Positions 35,332 to 44,902 are shown, counted from the stretch's first letter. The stretch is 64,000 nt of DNA from Nannocystis pusilla (GCF_026626665.1 NZ_JAPNKE010000002.1:9072001-9136000), one strand, 5' to 3'. Notes: a model not told the origin generated them from the letters alone. Numbers and translations are program-made.

Positions 35332-37292
35332 GCGACAGCGAATTCATCGTCGACGACGAGCTTCCGGACGACGGCATCTACGAGGACGACGACGGCGAGT
35401 ACCTCGAGGACGATGTCGTCGTCGTCGACGACCCCGGCTCGGGCAAGCAGGAGGAGGAGGACGAGTTCGTCGACCCGTTCGAGACGCCCTCGGACGAGGG
35501 CGCGCCGTGGCTCGTGCCGCTGCCGCAGGTCGAGGTCTCCCGGCTCGACAGCGGGCGGAGCGTCCACGACCCGCAGTGGACCCGGTCGGTGCTCACCATC
35601 GATCTGTCGCGCACCGTCGACCTGGGTATCGCCACGTGGAACATCAACCACATGAACCAGACCAAGCCCAAGTACTTCTCGAAGAAGTGCAGCATCGGGC
35701 GGCTGTTCAACAAGAACGACTGGCTCGACGTGCTGGTGTTGCAGGAGATCAACCAGGTCTCGCTGAAGTCGCTGCCGGACGACATCGCGGGCCACGACCT
35801 CCAGCTGATGCTCGGCCCGCATATGGTCTCGATCGGGCCCAGGGGCGGGAAGGGCCAGCACGAGTACTACCCGATCGTCTACCGCGGCGATCGCCTGGCG
35901 TGCGACCGCTGCTGGGCGCTGCACCGCGGGCGCTGGGTGGCCTGCGAGACAGGCACCACGATCTTCTGGACGAAGCCGGAGCACAAGCGGAAGAACAAGC
36001 AGCTGCGGAAGTACGCCTCGTACCGGCCGATCGTCGTCTATCGGCTGTTCAACAGCAACGGCGGCTACTTCTACGTGGCCAACGTCCACACCACGCCCAA
36101 GGGCAGCGGCCTCAGTCGCAAGCACGAGTTCGACCAGATCCGCTTCATCCTCGACGTGGCGCGGGCGCGGCAGGCGGTGGGCGAGCACTGGATCGTGGTC
36201 GGCGACTATTACCTCGACCCGGAGGCCTCGGTGATCGACCGCGGGCACGAGCAAGGGCGCGCGGGCCGGTTCGAGCGGGCGGTGACGGGCCGCGGGCTCG
36301 AGCTGGTGATCCCGCTGTCGGCGACCAACCAGACCGGGCTGTCGTCGATCCGCGAGGAGTACGGGATCGAGCTCGATCCGGACGACGAGGAGAGCGAGCA
36401 GGACGGCGACGCCAAGGTGGAGAAGAAGCTGCTGTTCGCCAAGCTGCAGGAGGCGGCGGAGAACAAGGTGTTCGAGAGCTCGACCCCGGTGCCGGCGCTC
36501 GAGCGGTTCCTGCAGCAGCAGAAGCGCAAGCCGAAGAGCAAGGGCGCGTCCGACAACTTCCTGGCCGACCGCGTCGTGCTGTTCTCGAGCGAGGGCGGCA
36601 AGCGCATCAAGGTGGTGCTCAACAAGCGGGCCGACTTCTTCATCTGCACGGTGGGGCTGGTGAAGCGCTTCTGCGGGCTGGTGTCGCCGGTGAGCGGGAT
36701 CCTCCACGTCGACCCGAACCACAACGCGCTCAACTGGTGGTGCACGGTCAGCGACCACGCGCCGATCGGGGCGATCTTCTGCAACCAGAATTACTCGCCG
36801 AAGCTGACGGCGTACGAGCTCGAGTTCAAGCAGACGTACTGCGAGGAGCTCGACGACTCGAAGATGGAGCTGGAGAAGATCCGCGCGCGCGTCAAGTTCG
36901 AGGCGCTGCAAGTCCTCGAGGGGTTGCTCGTAAAGCTCGAGGCGTACCCGACGCTGGACTACACGTATCTGCTGTCGCGGCGGGTCTGCGTGTACCTGAC
37001 CTGCATGTTGCGGCTCGTCGATGTCGACCTGACCGCCGTGAGTCGGCCGATCCCCGGCGACGTCGGGGAGGAGGTCGTCAACAACCAGGCGCTCCGCGAG
37101 TTCATTCAGGTCCACGCGTTCGCCAAGGACACGCCTCGCTGGTCGCGGGAGCAGGACAACCTCGTCACGATGGTCTACGCGGCCGCGCGCGCGGCTCATC
37201 GCTGCGAACGGATCTCCGGCTACGTGGTCGCCGACTTCGACTTCATCGACGAGACCGACGTCTACGACGACCGCTTCACCGAAGACCTGTGA
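35322..37292 (+). CDS. Endonuclease/exonuclease/phosphatase-fold protein with acidic N terminus
   Basis: 656 residues from ATG 35322, with GGAGGGG just upstream. The first ~70 residues are extremely acidic (DDELPDDGIYEDDDGEYLED). The fold motifs follow: TWNINHMN at 105-112, LVLQEINQV with the metal Glu, YVANVHTTPKG, GDYYLDP at 294-300 in place of the usual GDFN, and SDHAPIG at 477-483. The catalytic Asp/His set looks intact except for the GDFN change. Inserts with Lys/Glu-rich helices lie between the last motifs, and a ~170-residue helical C-terminal domain is added. No signal peptide. It may cut DNA/RNA or a phosphoester. Confidence 0.8.
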   Translation: MEISDSEFIVDDELPDDGIYEDDDGEYLEDDVVVVDDPGSGKQEEEDEFVDPFETPSDEGAPWLVPLPQVEVSRLDSGRSVHDPQWTRSVLTIDLSRTVDLGIATWNINHMNQTKPKYFSKKCSIGRLFNKNDWLDVLVLQEINQVSLKSLPDDIAGHDLQLMLGPHMVSIGPRGGKGQHEYYPIVYRGDRLACDRCWALHRGRWVACETGTTIFWTKPEHKRKNKQLRKYASYRPIVVYRLFNSNGGYFYVANVHTTPKGSGLSRKHEFDQIRFILDVARARQAVGEHWIVVGDYYLDPEASVIDRGHEQGRAGRFERAVTGRGLELVIPLSATNQTGLSSIREEYGIELDPDDEESEQDGDAKVEKKLLFAKLQEAAENKVFESSTPVPALERFLQQQKRKPKSKGASDNFLADRVVLFSSEGGKRIKVVLNKRADFFICTVGLVKRFCGLVSPVSGILHVDPNHNALNWWCTVSDHAPIGAIFCNQNYSPKLTAYELEFKQTYCEELDDSKMELEKIRARVKFEALQVLEGLLVKLEAYPTLDYTYLLSRRVCVYLTCMLRLVDVDLTAVSRPIPGDVGEEVVNNQALREFIQVHAFAKDTPRWSREQDNLVTMVYAAARAAHRCERISGYVVADFDFIDETDVYDDRFTEDL

Positions 37293-37309
37293 GTCGGCGG
37301 TGAAGCGGG

Positions 37310-37929
37310 TCAGGAGCCGTTGCGGGCGACGAGGCGCTCGCGCGTGGCGTCGTCGATCGCGCCGGTGACGGGGAGCTGCGCGGCCGCCTGGAACTGGCGC
37401 AGGGCGGTCTCGAGGTCGGCGGTCGGGGCGTCGAGGGCCGCGAGGAAGCCGAGGCCGCACAGGCGGCCGCGCACGCCTCGCTCCTCGCTGACGGGCTCGA
37501 GGCGGCCGACCGCGAGCTCGTAGACCTCACCGGTGGCGAGGGTCAGGCGGGCGGTGCGGACGGTCGTGGCGAGCCAGTGCTCGATCTGCCCGGACGGCGA
37601 CGTCTGCCCGTGCAGCTCCAGCCCGCCGATCGCCAGCGTGTAGGCGACGCCGGCGCAGGGCTGACCGTCTCGCAGCAGCCGCACGTGGATCTGCGCCGGC
37701 ACGCCGCGCCGCTTGAATACGCTGCGGGCGTCGGTGGGGGCGTCGGCACGCTTCTCGCGCGGGGCGGGGATGAAGACCGCGTCGCCCGGGACGAGGGGTT
37801 CGCGCGGGCTCGCGTGCGCCGCAGCTCGGCGTTCTCGGGGGCGTTCCACAGGGTGTCGGGGAAGAAGCCGAATCGGTCGGCGACGCTGAGCAGACACTCG
37901 CCGGGTTCGACGGTGTGGAAGTGGGCCAT
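37310..37929 (-). CDS. LysM and peptidoglycan-binding-domain protein (one frameshift)
   Basis: Starts at ATG 37929: MAHFHTVEPGECLLSVADRF, a LysM domain, without a signal peptide. A frame change near 37805-37815 leads to LVPGDAVFIPAPREKRADAP, which completes the LysM. A beta domain follows (IHVRLLRDGQPCAGVAYTLAIG, GLELHGQTSPSGQIEHWL). The C terminus is a PG-binding-1 domain (ETALRQFQAAAQLPVTGAID). Proteins of this layout without a signal often sit with secretion-system spikes or toxins; here the convergent neighbour, 17 bp away, is the nuclease-fold protein. About 205 residues. Confidence 0.75.
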
Positions 37930-38074
37930 CGGCCCCAGTGTGCGCGCGACGACGGGGCGCGGGCAAGCCCGCGGGCGGCCGCGAGAGGGGGCGCCTCCGG
38001 GGTCGCGGGCGCGCGGGCGAGCGCGCCGTGCGACGGTCTGCTCCGGGGGCACGCCGCGCGGGCAGGCCATCGAG

Positions 38075-38110
38075 ACATGTCTTAATGGACATGTCTTTCA
38101 AGACATGTCC
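38075..38110. repeat. Run of three ACATGT hexamers, 14-bp period
   Basis: ACATGT at 38075, 38089 and 38103, joined by CTTAATGG and CTTTCAAG. Two overlapping dyads result. It lies between the LysM gene start and the GT39-like gene stop (38122). Confidence 0.92.
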
Positions 38111-38121
38111 GAAGGCGCGTC

Positions 38122-39936
38122 TCACTTGCTGCCGGCGTAGAGGCTGGTCAGCGGGACGTCGTCGAGGGTCACGACGTCGAGGGGCGCGCTGTTATTGAAA
38201 TGGTTCCAGAGGTCGACCTCGTTGGAGAGCATGTGGCGCTCGTGGAACAGCAGGCCGGTGCGGGCGCGCGACAGCGGGGCCGCGGTGACGCCGGGGGGCC
38301 AGCGGCCCTCGCGTTCGTACTGCAGGCGGGCGAGCTCGTGGAGGTCGTGGACGTAGAGCGGACCTGGCCGCTGGGACATGTCTTCGAACAGCGGGAGGAC
38401 CGAGCTGCCCCAGAAGCCGCGGAGCAGGCCGAGGTCGGCGGCTCCGCGGGCGCCGCCGGCGAGCGGGGCGTACTGCGACAGGTTGTGGGGGTGGCCGTGG
38501 ATCGTGCTCCACAGCGCGGGCACCAGCAGCAACGGCAGCAGGGCGGCGGGCAGGTGGCGGGCGCGGCCGGTGGGCGCCAGGGCGCGCCACAGGGTGACGT
38601 AGGCGAAGGCCGCGGCGAGGGCGAGGAAGGGATAGGCGGTCAGCCAGTGCTTGGTGCCGCCGAAGATGGGGATCGTCGGCAGGCTGATGAGGATCAGCGG
38701 GAACAGGCCGAACAGCGCCCACAGCAGGCCGTCGCGCGCCGGGTGGCCGCGCAGGGGGCGGTGAAGCGCGCGGGAGGGATGTCGTCAGATGGCCTTGCGG
38801 ACAGGTCCTTGCGGACAGCCAGGACGAGGCCGAGCGCGGCGAGCAGGAGCAGGGCGGTCGGGACGGTGGCCCAGGTGAGGACGAACGGGTAGCTCCACGG
38901 CAGCGGCGGCTGGTTGTAATTGATGTGGAAGTACTCGGTGTTGTAGTAGGCGTGGAGGCGGTGGAACTCGACGTACTCGCCGAGGCGCACGAGCGGGTCG
39001 CTCCACAGCCACGGCCACAGGGCGAGGACGGTCGGCGGCGCCAGCACTGCCATGCTGAGGAACGGCAGCGGCAGGAGCTGGCCGCGGCTGGGGCGACGAC
39101 CGGCGAGGGCGAGGCAGGCGAGGTAGTGGAGGCCGAGCAGGACGGGGATGAAGAGGGCGTTGTGTTTAGTGAAATCGCCACGCCCAGGAGCGGGCCGAGC
39201 AACAACGACCAGCGCCACGAGGCGAGCGCCCGCCGGTAGCACAGGACGACGGCGAGGGTCAGGACCGCGACCGGGACGTCGAAGCAGTGCAGGCCGGCGT
39301 GGACCCACACGTGCGGCAGGCCGATGAACCACAGGGCGGCCAGGGCGGCGGGGATCAGCGGGGAGAGGGCGAATGTCTCGGAGGACAGGTCGGACGCCGG
39401 AGAGGACGATGCTGGCCCGGAGGACAGGTCGGAAGCGGGTGAGGACGCGGAGGCCGGAGGGGGCGGGTTCGGAGCGGCAGGGTCGTGGCTGTCTCCGAGG
39501 ACATGTCTTTGGAGCGGGCGAGGCCGGCGCCCGCGAAGAACAGGAGGGCGACGCCGAGGCCGGCGAGGAGCTGGGCGGGCAGGCGCATGGCGGCGCCCTC
39601 GGGCATGAGCGGCAGGAGTCCGGCGGGGGCGCGGGCCTCGGGCGGCTGTCCTTCGGGACCTGGCGCGGAGAACAGGCGCGCGGACAGGCCGCCGGCGAGC
39701 TTCATCAGGGCGGGGTGCTCGTGGTTGACGGCGAAGGCGCGGTCGCGGGCGGCGCGGTCGAACAGGACGGAGGGCGACTGCAGGCCGCGCACGGCCCAGT
39801 CGGCGTAGGCGCGGCTGGCGTGGAAGTAGATGCCCTCGTCGCGCACGTAGCCGACGTCGCGGTGGCCGCGGGCGAGCAGGAGGACGACGGCGAGGCCGAG
39901 CGCGACGGCGAGGAGCGCGGGGAGGCGACGGGTCAC
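38122..39936 (-). CDS. GT39-like membrane glycosyltransferase (three frameshifts)
   Basis: Starts at GTG 39936. The first loop GYVRDEGIYFHASRAYADW holds the acidic pair of the PMT/ArnT (GT39) superfamily, followed by NHEHPALMKLAGGLSARLF. One-base shifts near 39490, 39175 and 38765 are needed. Across them the protein continues as LWFIGLPHVWVHAGLHCFDV, FTKHNALFIPVLLGLHYLA and LPTIPIFGGTKHWLTAYPFL, all strongly membrane-like, to the stop at 38122. About 600 residues. A Pro/Ser-rich cytoplasmic insert carries repeat copies. It should move a sugar from a lipid carrier to an acceptor outside the membrane. Confidence 0.75.
38362..38820. repeat. Four dyads in the 3' half of the GT39-like gene
   Basis: 38362-38381 (ACCTGGCC GCTG GGACATGT) overlaps 38376-38395, 14 bp on. 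38787-38806 (AGATGGCC TTGC GGACAGGT) overlaps 38801-38820 (ACAGGTCC TTGC GGACAGCC), also 14 bp on. The second pair lies next to the frame change near 38765. Confidence 0.85.
39371..39663. repeat. Four dyads in the 5' half of the GT39-like gene
   Basis: 39371-39390, 39410-39429, 39487-39506 (GGCTGTCT CCGA GGACATGT) and 39644-39663 (GGCTGTCC TTCG GGACCTGG). The first two encode repeated SDLSS motifs in the Pro/Ser-rich insert. Confidence 0.85.
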
Positions 39937-40080
39937 GCGAGCTCCGTGGGCGTGGCGGGGTGAAGGCGAGCGTTTGCGCGGGCTCGTCGCGCCCGTACGC
40001 CAGGGGCGGGGTGAAGGCGAGCGTTTGCGCGGGCTCGTCGCGCCCGTGCGGCGAGGAGGCGACGGGTCACGCGGGCTCCG
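39921..40080. repeat. Nested direct repeats at a gene boundary
   Basis: A 43-bp sequence at 39954-39996 recurs at 40005-40047 (51-bp offset; GTGAAGGCGAGCGTTTGCGC then GGGCTCGTCGCGCCCGT). Outside it, GGAGGCGACGGGTCACGCG at 39921 recurs at 40055. The first copy of the outer repeat is the 5' end of the GT39-like gene; the second overlaps the stop of the gene at 40067. Confidence 0.85.
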
Positions 40081-40957
40081 TGAGGGCGCGCAGGTCGAGG
40101 CAGGGGACGCGGCGCGTGTCGGGGTCGTAGCCGGCGGGGGTGAAGGTGCCGGCGAGCAGGTTGGTGACGCGTACGGTGAGCTCGGCGGGGCCGGGCGTGG
40201 TGGCGAGCTCGAAGGCGGCCCAGCCCTGGTTGTCGCTGACGAGCCAGCGCGCCCGCGGGACGCCGTCGAGCTCGAGCTCGACGACCGCGGGGGCGTCGTC
40301 GCGCAGGCGGCCGTTGAAGTCGGAGAAGCCGAGGTGACCGCGCAGGCGCGCGCCGAGCTCGACGCGGCCGCGCAGCTCGAAGGCGGCGCCGTCGCTCATG
40401 TCGATCGCCAGGCAGCGGCGCGGGCGGTAGCCGATCTCGGCGTAGCGGACGGTGGCGCGGCCGTGCTTGCAGGCCCAGGTCCGCGGGGCCTTGCGGCAGG
40501 CGCCGGCCCGATCGGCGGCGAGCAGGGCGGGCTGATCGAGGATGTCCCACAGGACATGTCCCGAAGGCGCGGCGAAGTGGTGGAGGGCGAGAGGGCCGAG
40601 GTCGTCGGCGCCGAGCGACTCGGGCGTGAGGTCGCCGAGGTCGGCGCGGAGGTCGGGGGTGAGCGGCTCGCCGAGCGCGAGGACGTGGAAGCGCGGGGCG
40701 CCGTGGAGGTCGGGGCGGCCGAGCGAGCGCTGCAGCGGGAGGAGGTGCCGACGCGCGACGGGGCCGAGCCAGTCGTCGGCGAGCACGACGGGCTCGTCGG
40801 ACGGGAGCGCGGCGAGGGCCGTGGCGGCGGTGTCCCAGTCGGCGGGATCGAGGACCGAGCGATAGGCGCGGGCGGCAGCGATCCACTCGACGGCGGCGAC
40901 GAGGCCGACGAGGCCGAGCAAGATCGCGGCACGGCGTCGGTCGGCGTCGAGAGGCAC
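40067..40957 (-). CDS. Exported or membrane-anchored protein of unknown function
   Basis: 296 residues from GTG 40957. One N-terminal helix (AAILLGLVGLVAAVEWIAA) acts as anchor or signal. Then come about 130 residues with few landmarks (PSDEPVVLADDWLGPVARRH) and a C-terminal beta-rich, carbohydrate-binding-like part (FELRGRVELGARLRGHLGF, GWAAFELATTPGPAELTVRV). It lies just upstream of the GT39-like transferase on the same strand, so a role in the same glycan is plausible. A dyad is at 40540-40559. Family not recognised. Confidence 0.65.
   Translation of the reverse strand: MPLDADRRRAAILLGLVGLVAAVEWIAAARAYRSVLDPADWDTAATALAALPSDEPVVLADDWLGPVARRHLLPLQRSLGRPDLHGAPRFHVLALGEPLTPDLRADLGDLTPESLGADDLGPLALHHFAAPSGHVLWDILDQPALLAADRAGACRKAPRTWACKHGRATVRYAEIGYRPRRCLAIDMSDGAAFELRGRVELGARLRGHLGFSDFNGRLRDDAPAVVELELDGVPRARWLVSDNQGWAAFELATTPGPAELTVRVTNLLAGTFTPAGYDPDTRRVPCLDLRALTEPA
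40540..40561. repeat. Dyad with extra half-site
   Basis: GGATGTCC CACA GGACATGT at 40540-40559, running on into a further ACATGTCC (40554-40561). Exact core. Encodes GHVLWDI. Confidence 0.88.
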
Positions 40958-41108
40958 GGGGCGCAGTGTAGCGAAGGGGGGAGGCGAGGGGGAGCGATCG
41001 CGCACGGACCGAAGCGGCTGGAGACGGCCTGCAGGCGGCTCGCGGCGAGGACGGCGCAAGCGCCGATCTCTTGCTTCGGCCAGGAGTTTGGGCGTAACTC
41101 CGCCCGCC

Positions 41109-42344
41109 GTGCCCGGACTGGTTCGCGTCGTCGCTGCTCTCGTCGCTCTCGCCTCCGTCCCGGGTCTGTCGGGGTGCTCGGGGGCGGGGCGCGACAGCGC
41201 GACGGTGGCCCAGCCGACGTCGCCGGCGGTGGCGCCTGCACCTGTCCCGGAGGACAGTCGCCCGGCAGGGCCGCGGCGCACGGAAGAACCTGTCCCGGAG
41301 GACAGCCAGGAAGAGGCGCGGCCCGAGCCCGTGGCGGCGGCCCCGGCAGCGCGCGAGCCGCTAGAGATCACCTTCGTCGGCGACATCATCTTCGGCCGCT
41401 ACCGGACGGCGGGCTTCGACCCGATCGTCGGCGAAGGCGAGCGGCCGTTCGACGATATTTTAAATACGATGCGCAGCGACCTGCTGATCGGCAACCTCGA
41501 GACGCCGCTGGTGTACGAGCTGCCGGTGAAGAGCCCGATCGGGGCGAAGTTCGCGTTCGGGGCGTCGAAGGAGATGGCGCAGCACCTGGTCGACGGCGGG
41601 TTCGCGGCGCTCAGCCTGGCCAACAATCACTCGTTCGATCAGCGGGCCGAGGGGCTGCTGCAGTCGCCCAAGATCCTCGATGAGCTGGGGATCGTGCCGC
41701 TCGGAGCGTCGCGCAGCGAGCCGCCGGTGTTCCGCGTCGAGACCTTCGAGCGCCGCGGGTGGAAGATCGGGCTGATCGCGGTGACGTCGCGTCGCAACGC
41801 GCCGCAGTTCCCGAACACGCCCGAGCTGCCGTTCCTGTCCACCAACGATTTTGAAATGACGCTCGGGCCGCTGATCGACGGGGCCAGAGCGACCCATGAT
41901 CTCCTCATCGTGTTCGTCCACTGGGGCGAGGAGTACGCCGACGCGCCCGGGGCCCATCAGCAGCGGCAGGCGCGAGCGCTGCTCGACCGCGGGGCCGATC
42001 TGGTGGTGGGGCACCATCCGCACGTGCTTCAGGGGATCGAGCAATACGGGAAAAAAGCGATCGCGTACTCGCTGGGCAACTTCCTGTTTGAAAACACCCA
42101 CGAGATCCCCAGACTCACCGGGGTGCTGCGGGCGCGCTTCTCCGGCAAATCGTGCCTCGAGACGCTGACGTTCCACCCTGCCTATATCAAGAGGACGCCG
42201 AGCAAACACCCGGTGCCGGCGACGAAGGGGATGGGCAAGACGGTCCGCGCGCGCATGCTGTCGCTCAGCGAGGCGCAGGGGACGAAGCTCGAGGCGAGCG
42301 GCGAAGACCTGGTGCTGCGGGGCGACTGCGCGGCGAGCGGGTGA
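41109..42344 (+). CDS. CapA-family (PGA_cap) lipoprotein metallophosphatase
   Basis: About 411 residues from GTG 41109, giving a lipoprotein signal LVALASVPGLSGC (Cys 23); a TTG at 41088 in frame is the alternative. A Pro/Glu-rich linker precedes the CapA domain: FVGDIIFGR, LIGNLETPL, ALSLANNHSFDQ, IVFVHWGEEY, DLVVGHHPHVLQG and IAYSLGNFLF, all the usual metal and active-site motifs of this calcineurin-like family. CapA proteins are tied to poly-gamma-glutamate or capsule handling; the substrate here is unknown. Two almost identical dyads in the linker both encode PVPEDS. Confidence 0.88.
   Translation: MPGLVRVVAALVALASVPGLSGCSGAGRDSATVAQPTSPAVAPAPVPEDSRPAGPRRTEEPVPEDSQEEARPEPVAAAPAAREPLEITFVGDIIFGRYRTAGFDPIVGEGERPFDDILNTMRSDLLIGNLETPLVYELPVKSPIGAKFAFGASKEMAQHLVDGGFAALSLANNHSFDQRAEGLLQSPKILDELGIVPLGASRSEPPVFRVETFERRGWKIGLIAVTSRRNAPQFPNTPELPFLSTNDFEMTLGPLIDGARATHDLLIVFVHWGEEYADAPGAHQQRQARALLDRGADLVVGHHPHVLQGIEQYGKKAIAYSLGNFLFENTHEIPRLTGVLRARFSGKSCLETLTFHPAYIKRTPSKHPVPATKGMGKTVRARMLSLSEAQGTKLEASGEDLVLRGDCAASG
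41241..41307. repeat. Two near-identical dyads in the CapA linker
   Basis: 41241-41260 (ACCTGTCC CGGA GGACAGTC) and 41288-41307 (ACCTGTCC CGGA GGACAGCC), 47 bp apart, same centre and same reading frame. Confidence 0.92.
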
Positions 42345-42462
42345 GAAGGCTGCCGGTGTCACGGCGGTGCGGCGAGACTTGCAGGAGGGCCCACTGCTCG
42401 ATGAATGTGGCGAGCAAAAGGTCCCGCTGCCCCACATTGTCCGATTGCGGCGGTGACGGTAC

Positions 42463-43013
42463 TTGAGCGCGGACCGAGACGCTGAACGGAACGTCCCGGC
42501 GCGGAGATCGCTGCTGGGTCGACCCCAGCTCCTGGGCGTCTTACCGACGCTCTGGTTCTGGAACTCCTGGGACGCTCAGCGCCTGCTTCTACCGTTCACT
42601 TTGTTCTTGCTCCCCGTCTCGCTGATGGTCAGCCTGTTGCAGGTGTATTGGGGCCTTCCGGCCTGGGTCTCCTTGCAGCCGGGGTCCTGATGTCTTTTTT
42701 GATGATGGGTCTGGTCGAGCGATATGTGCGAAGGCAAGCGCGAATGCGTGCTGCCACGACCGGCGCCGACTCGCCGCGAAGCGCCGTCGTGCCAGGGCCG
42801 TCCGGCGCCACGCTCATGCTCTCGATGGCCGGTGTCGCCGGTGCGCTGGCCTTGTTGTTGCTGCTGGAGGCCAGCTTCGTCGTCCTTGGCGCGACGGCGG
42901 GTGTCGGGGCCCTTCTCATGGCGATCGTCGCGCGGCGTGGTGCGGAGCGGCGGAGTCGGAGCCTGCCGGAAGCGAACTCGGGATTGACGCATCGTCCCGG
43001 TGAAGTCGGGTGA
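42463..43013 (+). CDS. Small membrane protein of unknown function (one frameshift)
   Basis: Reads from TTG 42463: PTLWFWNSWDAQRLLLPFTLFLLPVSLMVSLLQVYWG, then after a one-base shift near 42650 (a GGGG run) continues SGLGLLAAGVLMSFLMMGL and later AGVAGALALLLLLEASFVVLG to TGA 43013. About 180 residues and four helices. Base composition is a little lower in G+C than the neighbours. Start and frame join are both uncertain. Confidence 0.45.
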
Positions 43014-43393
43014 CGACGCGACGATCTCCGCGGCGCACATCGAATACGCGACGCTCTTCGCAGCACGAGGATCGGTGGCGCGAAGGCCTCGCAACCCGTC
43101 GATCTTCGCTGTGATACATCGCGGGTGCGAAGTTCTCCGCGCCGCCTCGCATTGAAGGTGGGAGGAGCTTCGCAGCGCGAGCGAGGACGCGACGATTCTC
43201 GCGGGGAACAGGTGGGACGATGCGAACCAGCGCGGCGATGATCGAGCGGTTCGACGCGTCGGGCGGCCGGCGGGCGCGAGTGGATCGCAGGGCCAGGTCT
43301 GAACGGGCATGACGCATCGAACATCAAGAATGCGTCAGGGGGCTTCGCGTGGTGCGCCGGCTGCGACGGAGTGACTCGAGTTCGGTAGCGCGC
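43014..43393. other. 380-bp gap, no recognised gene
   Basis: Both strands lack a frame with a recognisable domain. Short repeats such as GACGCGACGAT(C/T)TC occur twice (about 43013 and 43188). Confidence 0.4.
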
Positions 43394-43422
43394 TTGACAG
43401 GTCCGGCGGACCGTTTCATGAA
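43394..43422 (+). promoter_or_regulatory. Possible promoter with overlapping operator
   Basis: TTGACA at 43394-43399 is followed by an inverted repeat GGTCC-GGC-GGACC (43400-43412) and a weak -10 (CATGAA, 43417-43422) at 17-bp spacing. It is 25 bp before the DUF1328 ATG, so a repressor could sit between the promoter elements. Confidence 0.35.
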
Positions 43423-43446
43423 AAGTGCGAAGACGCGAGGCGAAGG

Positions 43447-43635
43447 ATGCTCATCTGGACGGTCAGCTTCTTGACGCTCGCGCTCCTCGCAGGGGCGCTG
43501 GGGTTCTCGGGATACACGAGTACCGCCCCGAAGGTCACGGCGACCACGGCCGCCGGGATGGCGCGCATGCTGTTCCTGGTGTTCCTGTTCGCCGCCCTCG
43601 TCACGCTGGGCCTGGGGTTCGTCCGGGGCTGGTGA
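43447..43635 (+). CDS. DUF1328 (UPF0391) small membrane protein
   Basis: A 62-residue protein with two helices (LIWTVSFLTLALLAGALGFSG and MARMLFLVFLFAALVTLGLGF) and the family pattern GFSGY..TA..AGMAR. Role unknown; relatives are often stress-induced. It has its own promoter candidate and a rho-independent terminator 84 bp downstream. Confidence 0.85.
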   Translation: MLIWTVSFLTLALLAGALGFSGYTSTAPKVTATTAAGMARMLFLVFLFAALVTLGLGFVRGW

Positions 43636-43718
43636 CAGCGCTGACTCCTGCGCGACGTCGCGGCCCTCGCGGCGCCGCACCGTAAACTTCCATTCGTTCG
43701 TACAAGCAGACGCAGCAC

Positions 43719-43763
43719 CCCCGCGCAGGCAGGACTCGACACACGGCCTGCGCGGGGTTTTTT
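43719..43763 (+). terminator. Rho-independent terminator
   Basis: Arms CCCCGCGCAGGC (43719-43730) and GCCTGCGCGGGG (43746-43757), 12 perfect pairs, followed by TTTTTT (43758-43763). It ends the DUF1328 transcript. It is the only classical terminator I see in the window. Confidence 0.92.
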
Positions 43764-43784
43764 ACGTCGCGCGGCCCGTATGGG

Positions 43785-44902
43785 CTACGGTGTCGCGTCG
43801 GCCATGCCGTCCAGGTGGGCGGCGATGGGCGGCCAGGCGGCGGCGGTCTTGGTCGCGTGGAAGTGCGGCTCGAAGCGCGGGTCGAGCTGGGCGGCCAGGC
43901 GCAGCCATTGCTTGACGCGGGCCACCGCGCGGCCCGGCTCCAGCCCGTCGTCGCGCATCGCGGCGTGGTAGTCGCGCAGATTTCGGCCAGCTCGGCGAGC
44001 GGCAGCGGTCGGTCCTGGCGCGCGCCGCGGATGACCGCGAACAGGTCGGGACGGGCCATCGCCGCCCGGCCGATCATGAAGGCGTGGCAGCAGCTCTGGG
44101 CTGCGCAATGGGACAGGTCCTCGGGGACACGCAGGTCGCCGTTGGCGACCACGGGGATCGGGATCGAGGCGCGCGCGCGGGCGAGGTCGGGCCAGCGCAC
44201 CGGCGGCTGGTAGAGCTGGGTGCGGGTGCGGGCGTGGACGGTGAGCCAGGCGGCGCCGCCGCTGGCCGCGGCGACGGCGATCTCCTCGAGGCCGTCGCTC
44301 GAGTCCCAGCCGACGCGGACCTTGGCGGTGACCGGGATGTGCTCGGGGACGCGGTCGCGGACGCGGCCGACGATCGCACGGATCCGCTGCGGCGCGCGCA
44401 GCAGGCTGGCGCCGCCGTCGTGGTTGTTGACGGTCTTGGCCGGGCAGCCGAAGTTGAGGTCGATGCCGGGGGCGCCAAGCTCGGCGGCGCGGCGGGCCGT
44501 CTCGGCCAGCGGCTCGGGGTCGCCGCCCAGTAGTTGCACGTACACCGGGACGCCGGCGCGGGTGTGACCGCCGCGGGCGAGCTCGGGGACGTCGCGCAGC
44601 AGCACGGCCGCGGGCACGGGGTCGCGGGTGACCCGCACGAACTCGGACACGCACAGGCTGATGCCGCTCGCGCCGCCGAACTGGTCGGTGAGCAGGCGGC
44701 GGTAGACGGCGTCGGTGATGCCGTCCATCGGCGCGAGGGCGAGGTAGAGGCCGGGCTCGCCGGGGCGCGCGGCGACGCGGTGGCGCTCGCCCCAGGTCGC
44801 GGACCAGCGGGCGGCGCTGTCGCGTCGCATGTCCTCGAGGACAGCTTCGGCGACGCGCCGGCCGGGGTCGGCGGCGAAGCGCTCGCAGGCCCCGATGGTC
44901 AT
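43785..44902 (-). CDS. dus: tRNA-dihydrouridine synthase (one frameshift)
   Basis: An FMN-dependent enzyme that reduces uridine to dihydrouridine in tRNA D-loops. It starts at ATG 44902. Motifs are LALAPMDGITDAVYRRLL, VYVQLLGGDPEPLAETA, GIDLNFGCPAKTVNNHDGGA (catalytic Cys), VTAKVRVGW and VVANGDL. The CPAKTVN form and the long N terminus recall DusC more than DusA/B. A one-base shift near 43975-43985 joins the C terminus (LRDYHAAMRDDGLEPGRAVA...) that ends at 43785. It is last in the asd-pfk-hypothetical-dus operon and overlaps the preceding gene (ATGA). Dyads at 44113-44132 and 44825-44844. Confidence 0.87.
44113..44844. repeat. Two dyads inside the dus gene
   Basis: 44113-44132 (ACAGGTCC TCGG GGACACGC, encoding VPEDL) and 44825-44844 (GCATGTCC TCGA GGACAGCT, encoding VLEDM). 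Confidence 0.85.

Noticed and set aside
42916-43317. A 133-codon minus-strand frame
   Set aside because: Overlaps the plus-strand membrane protein and has an Arg-rich composition with no motif.
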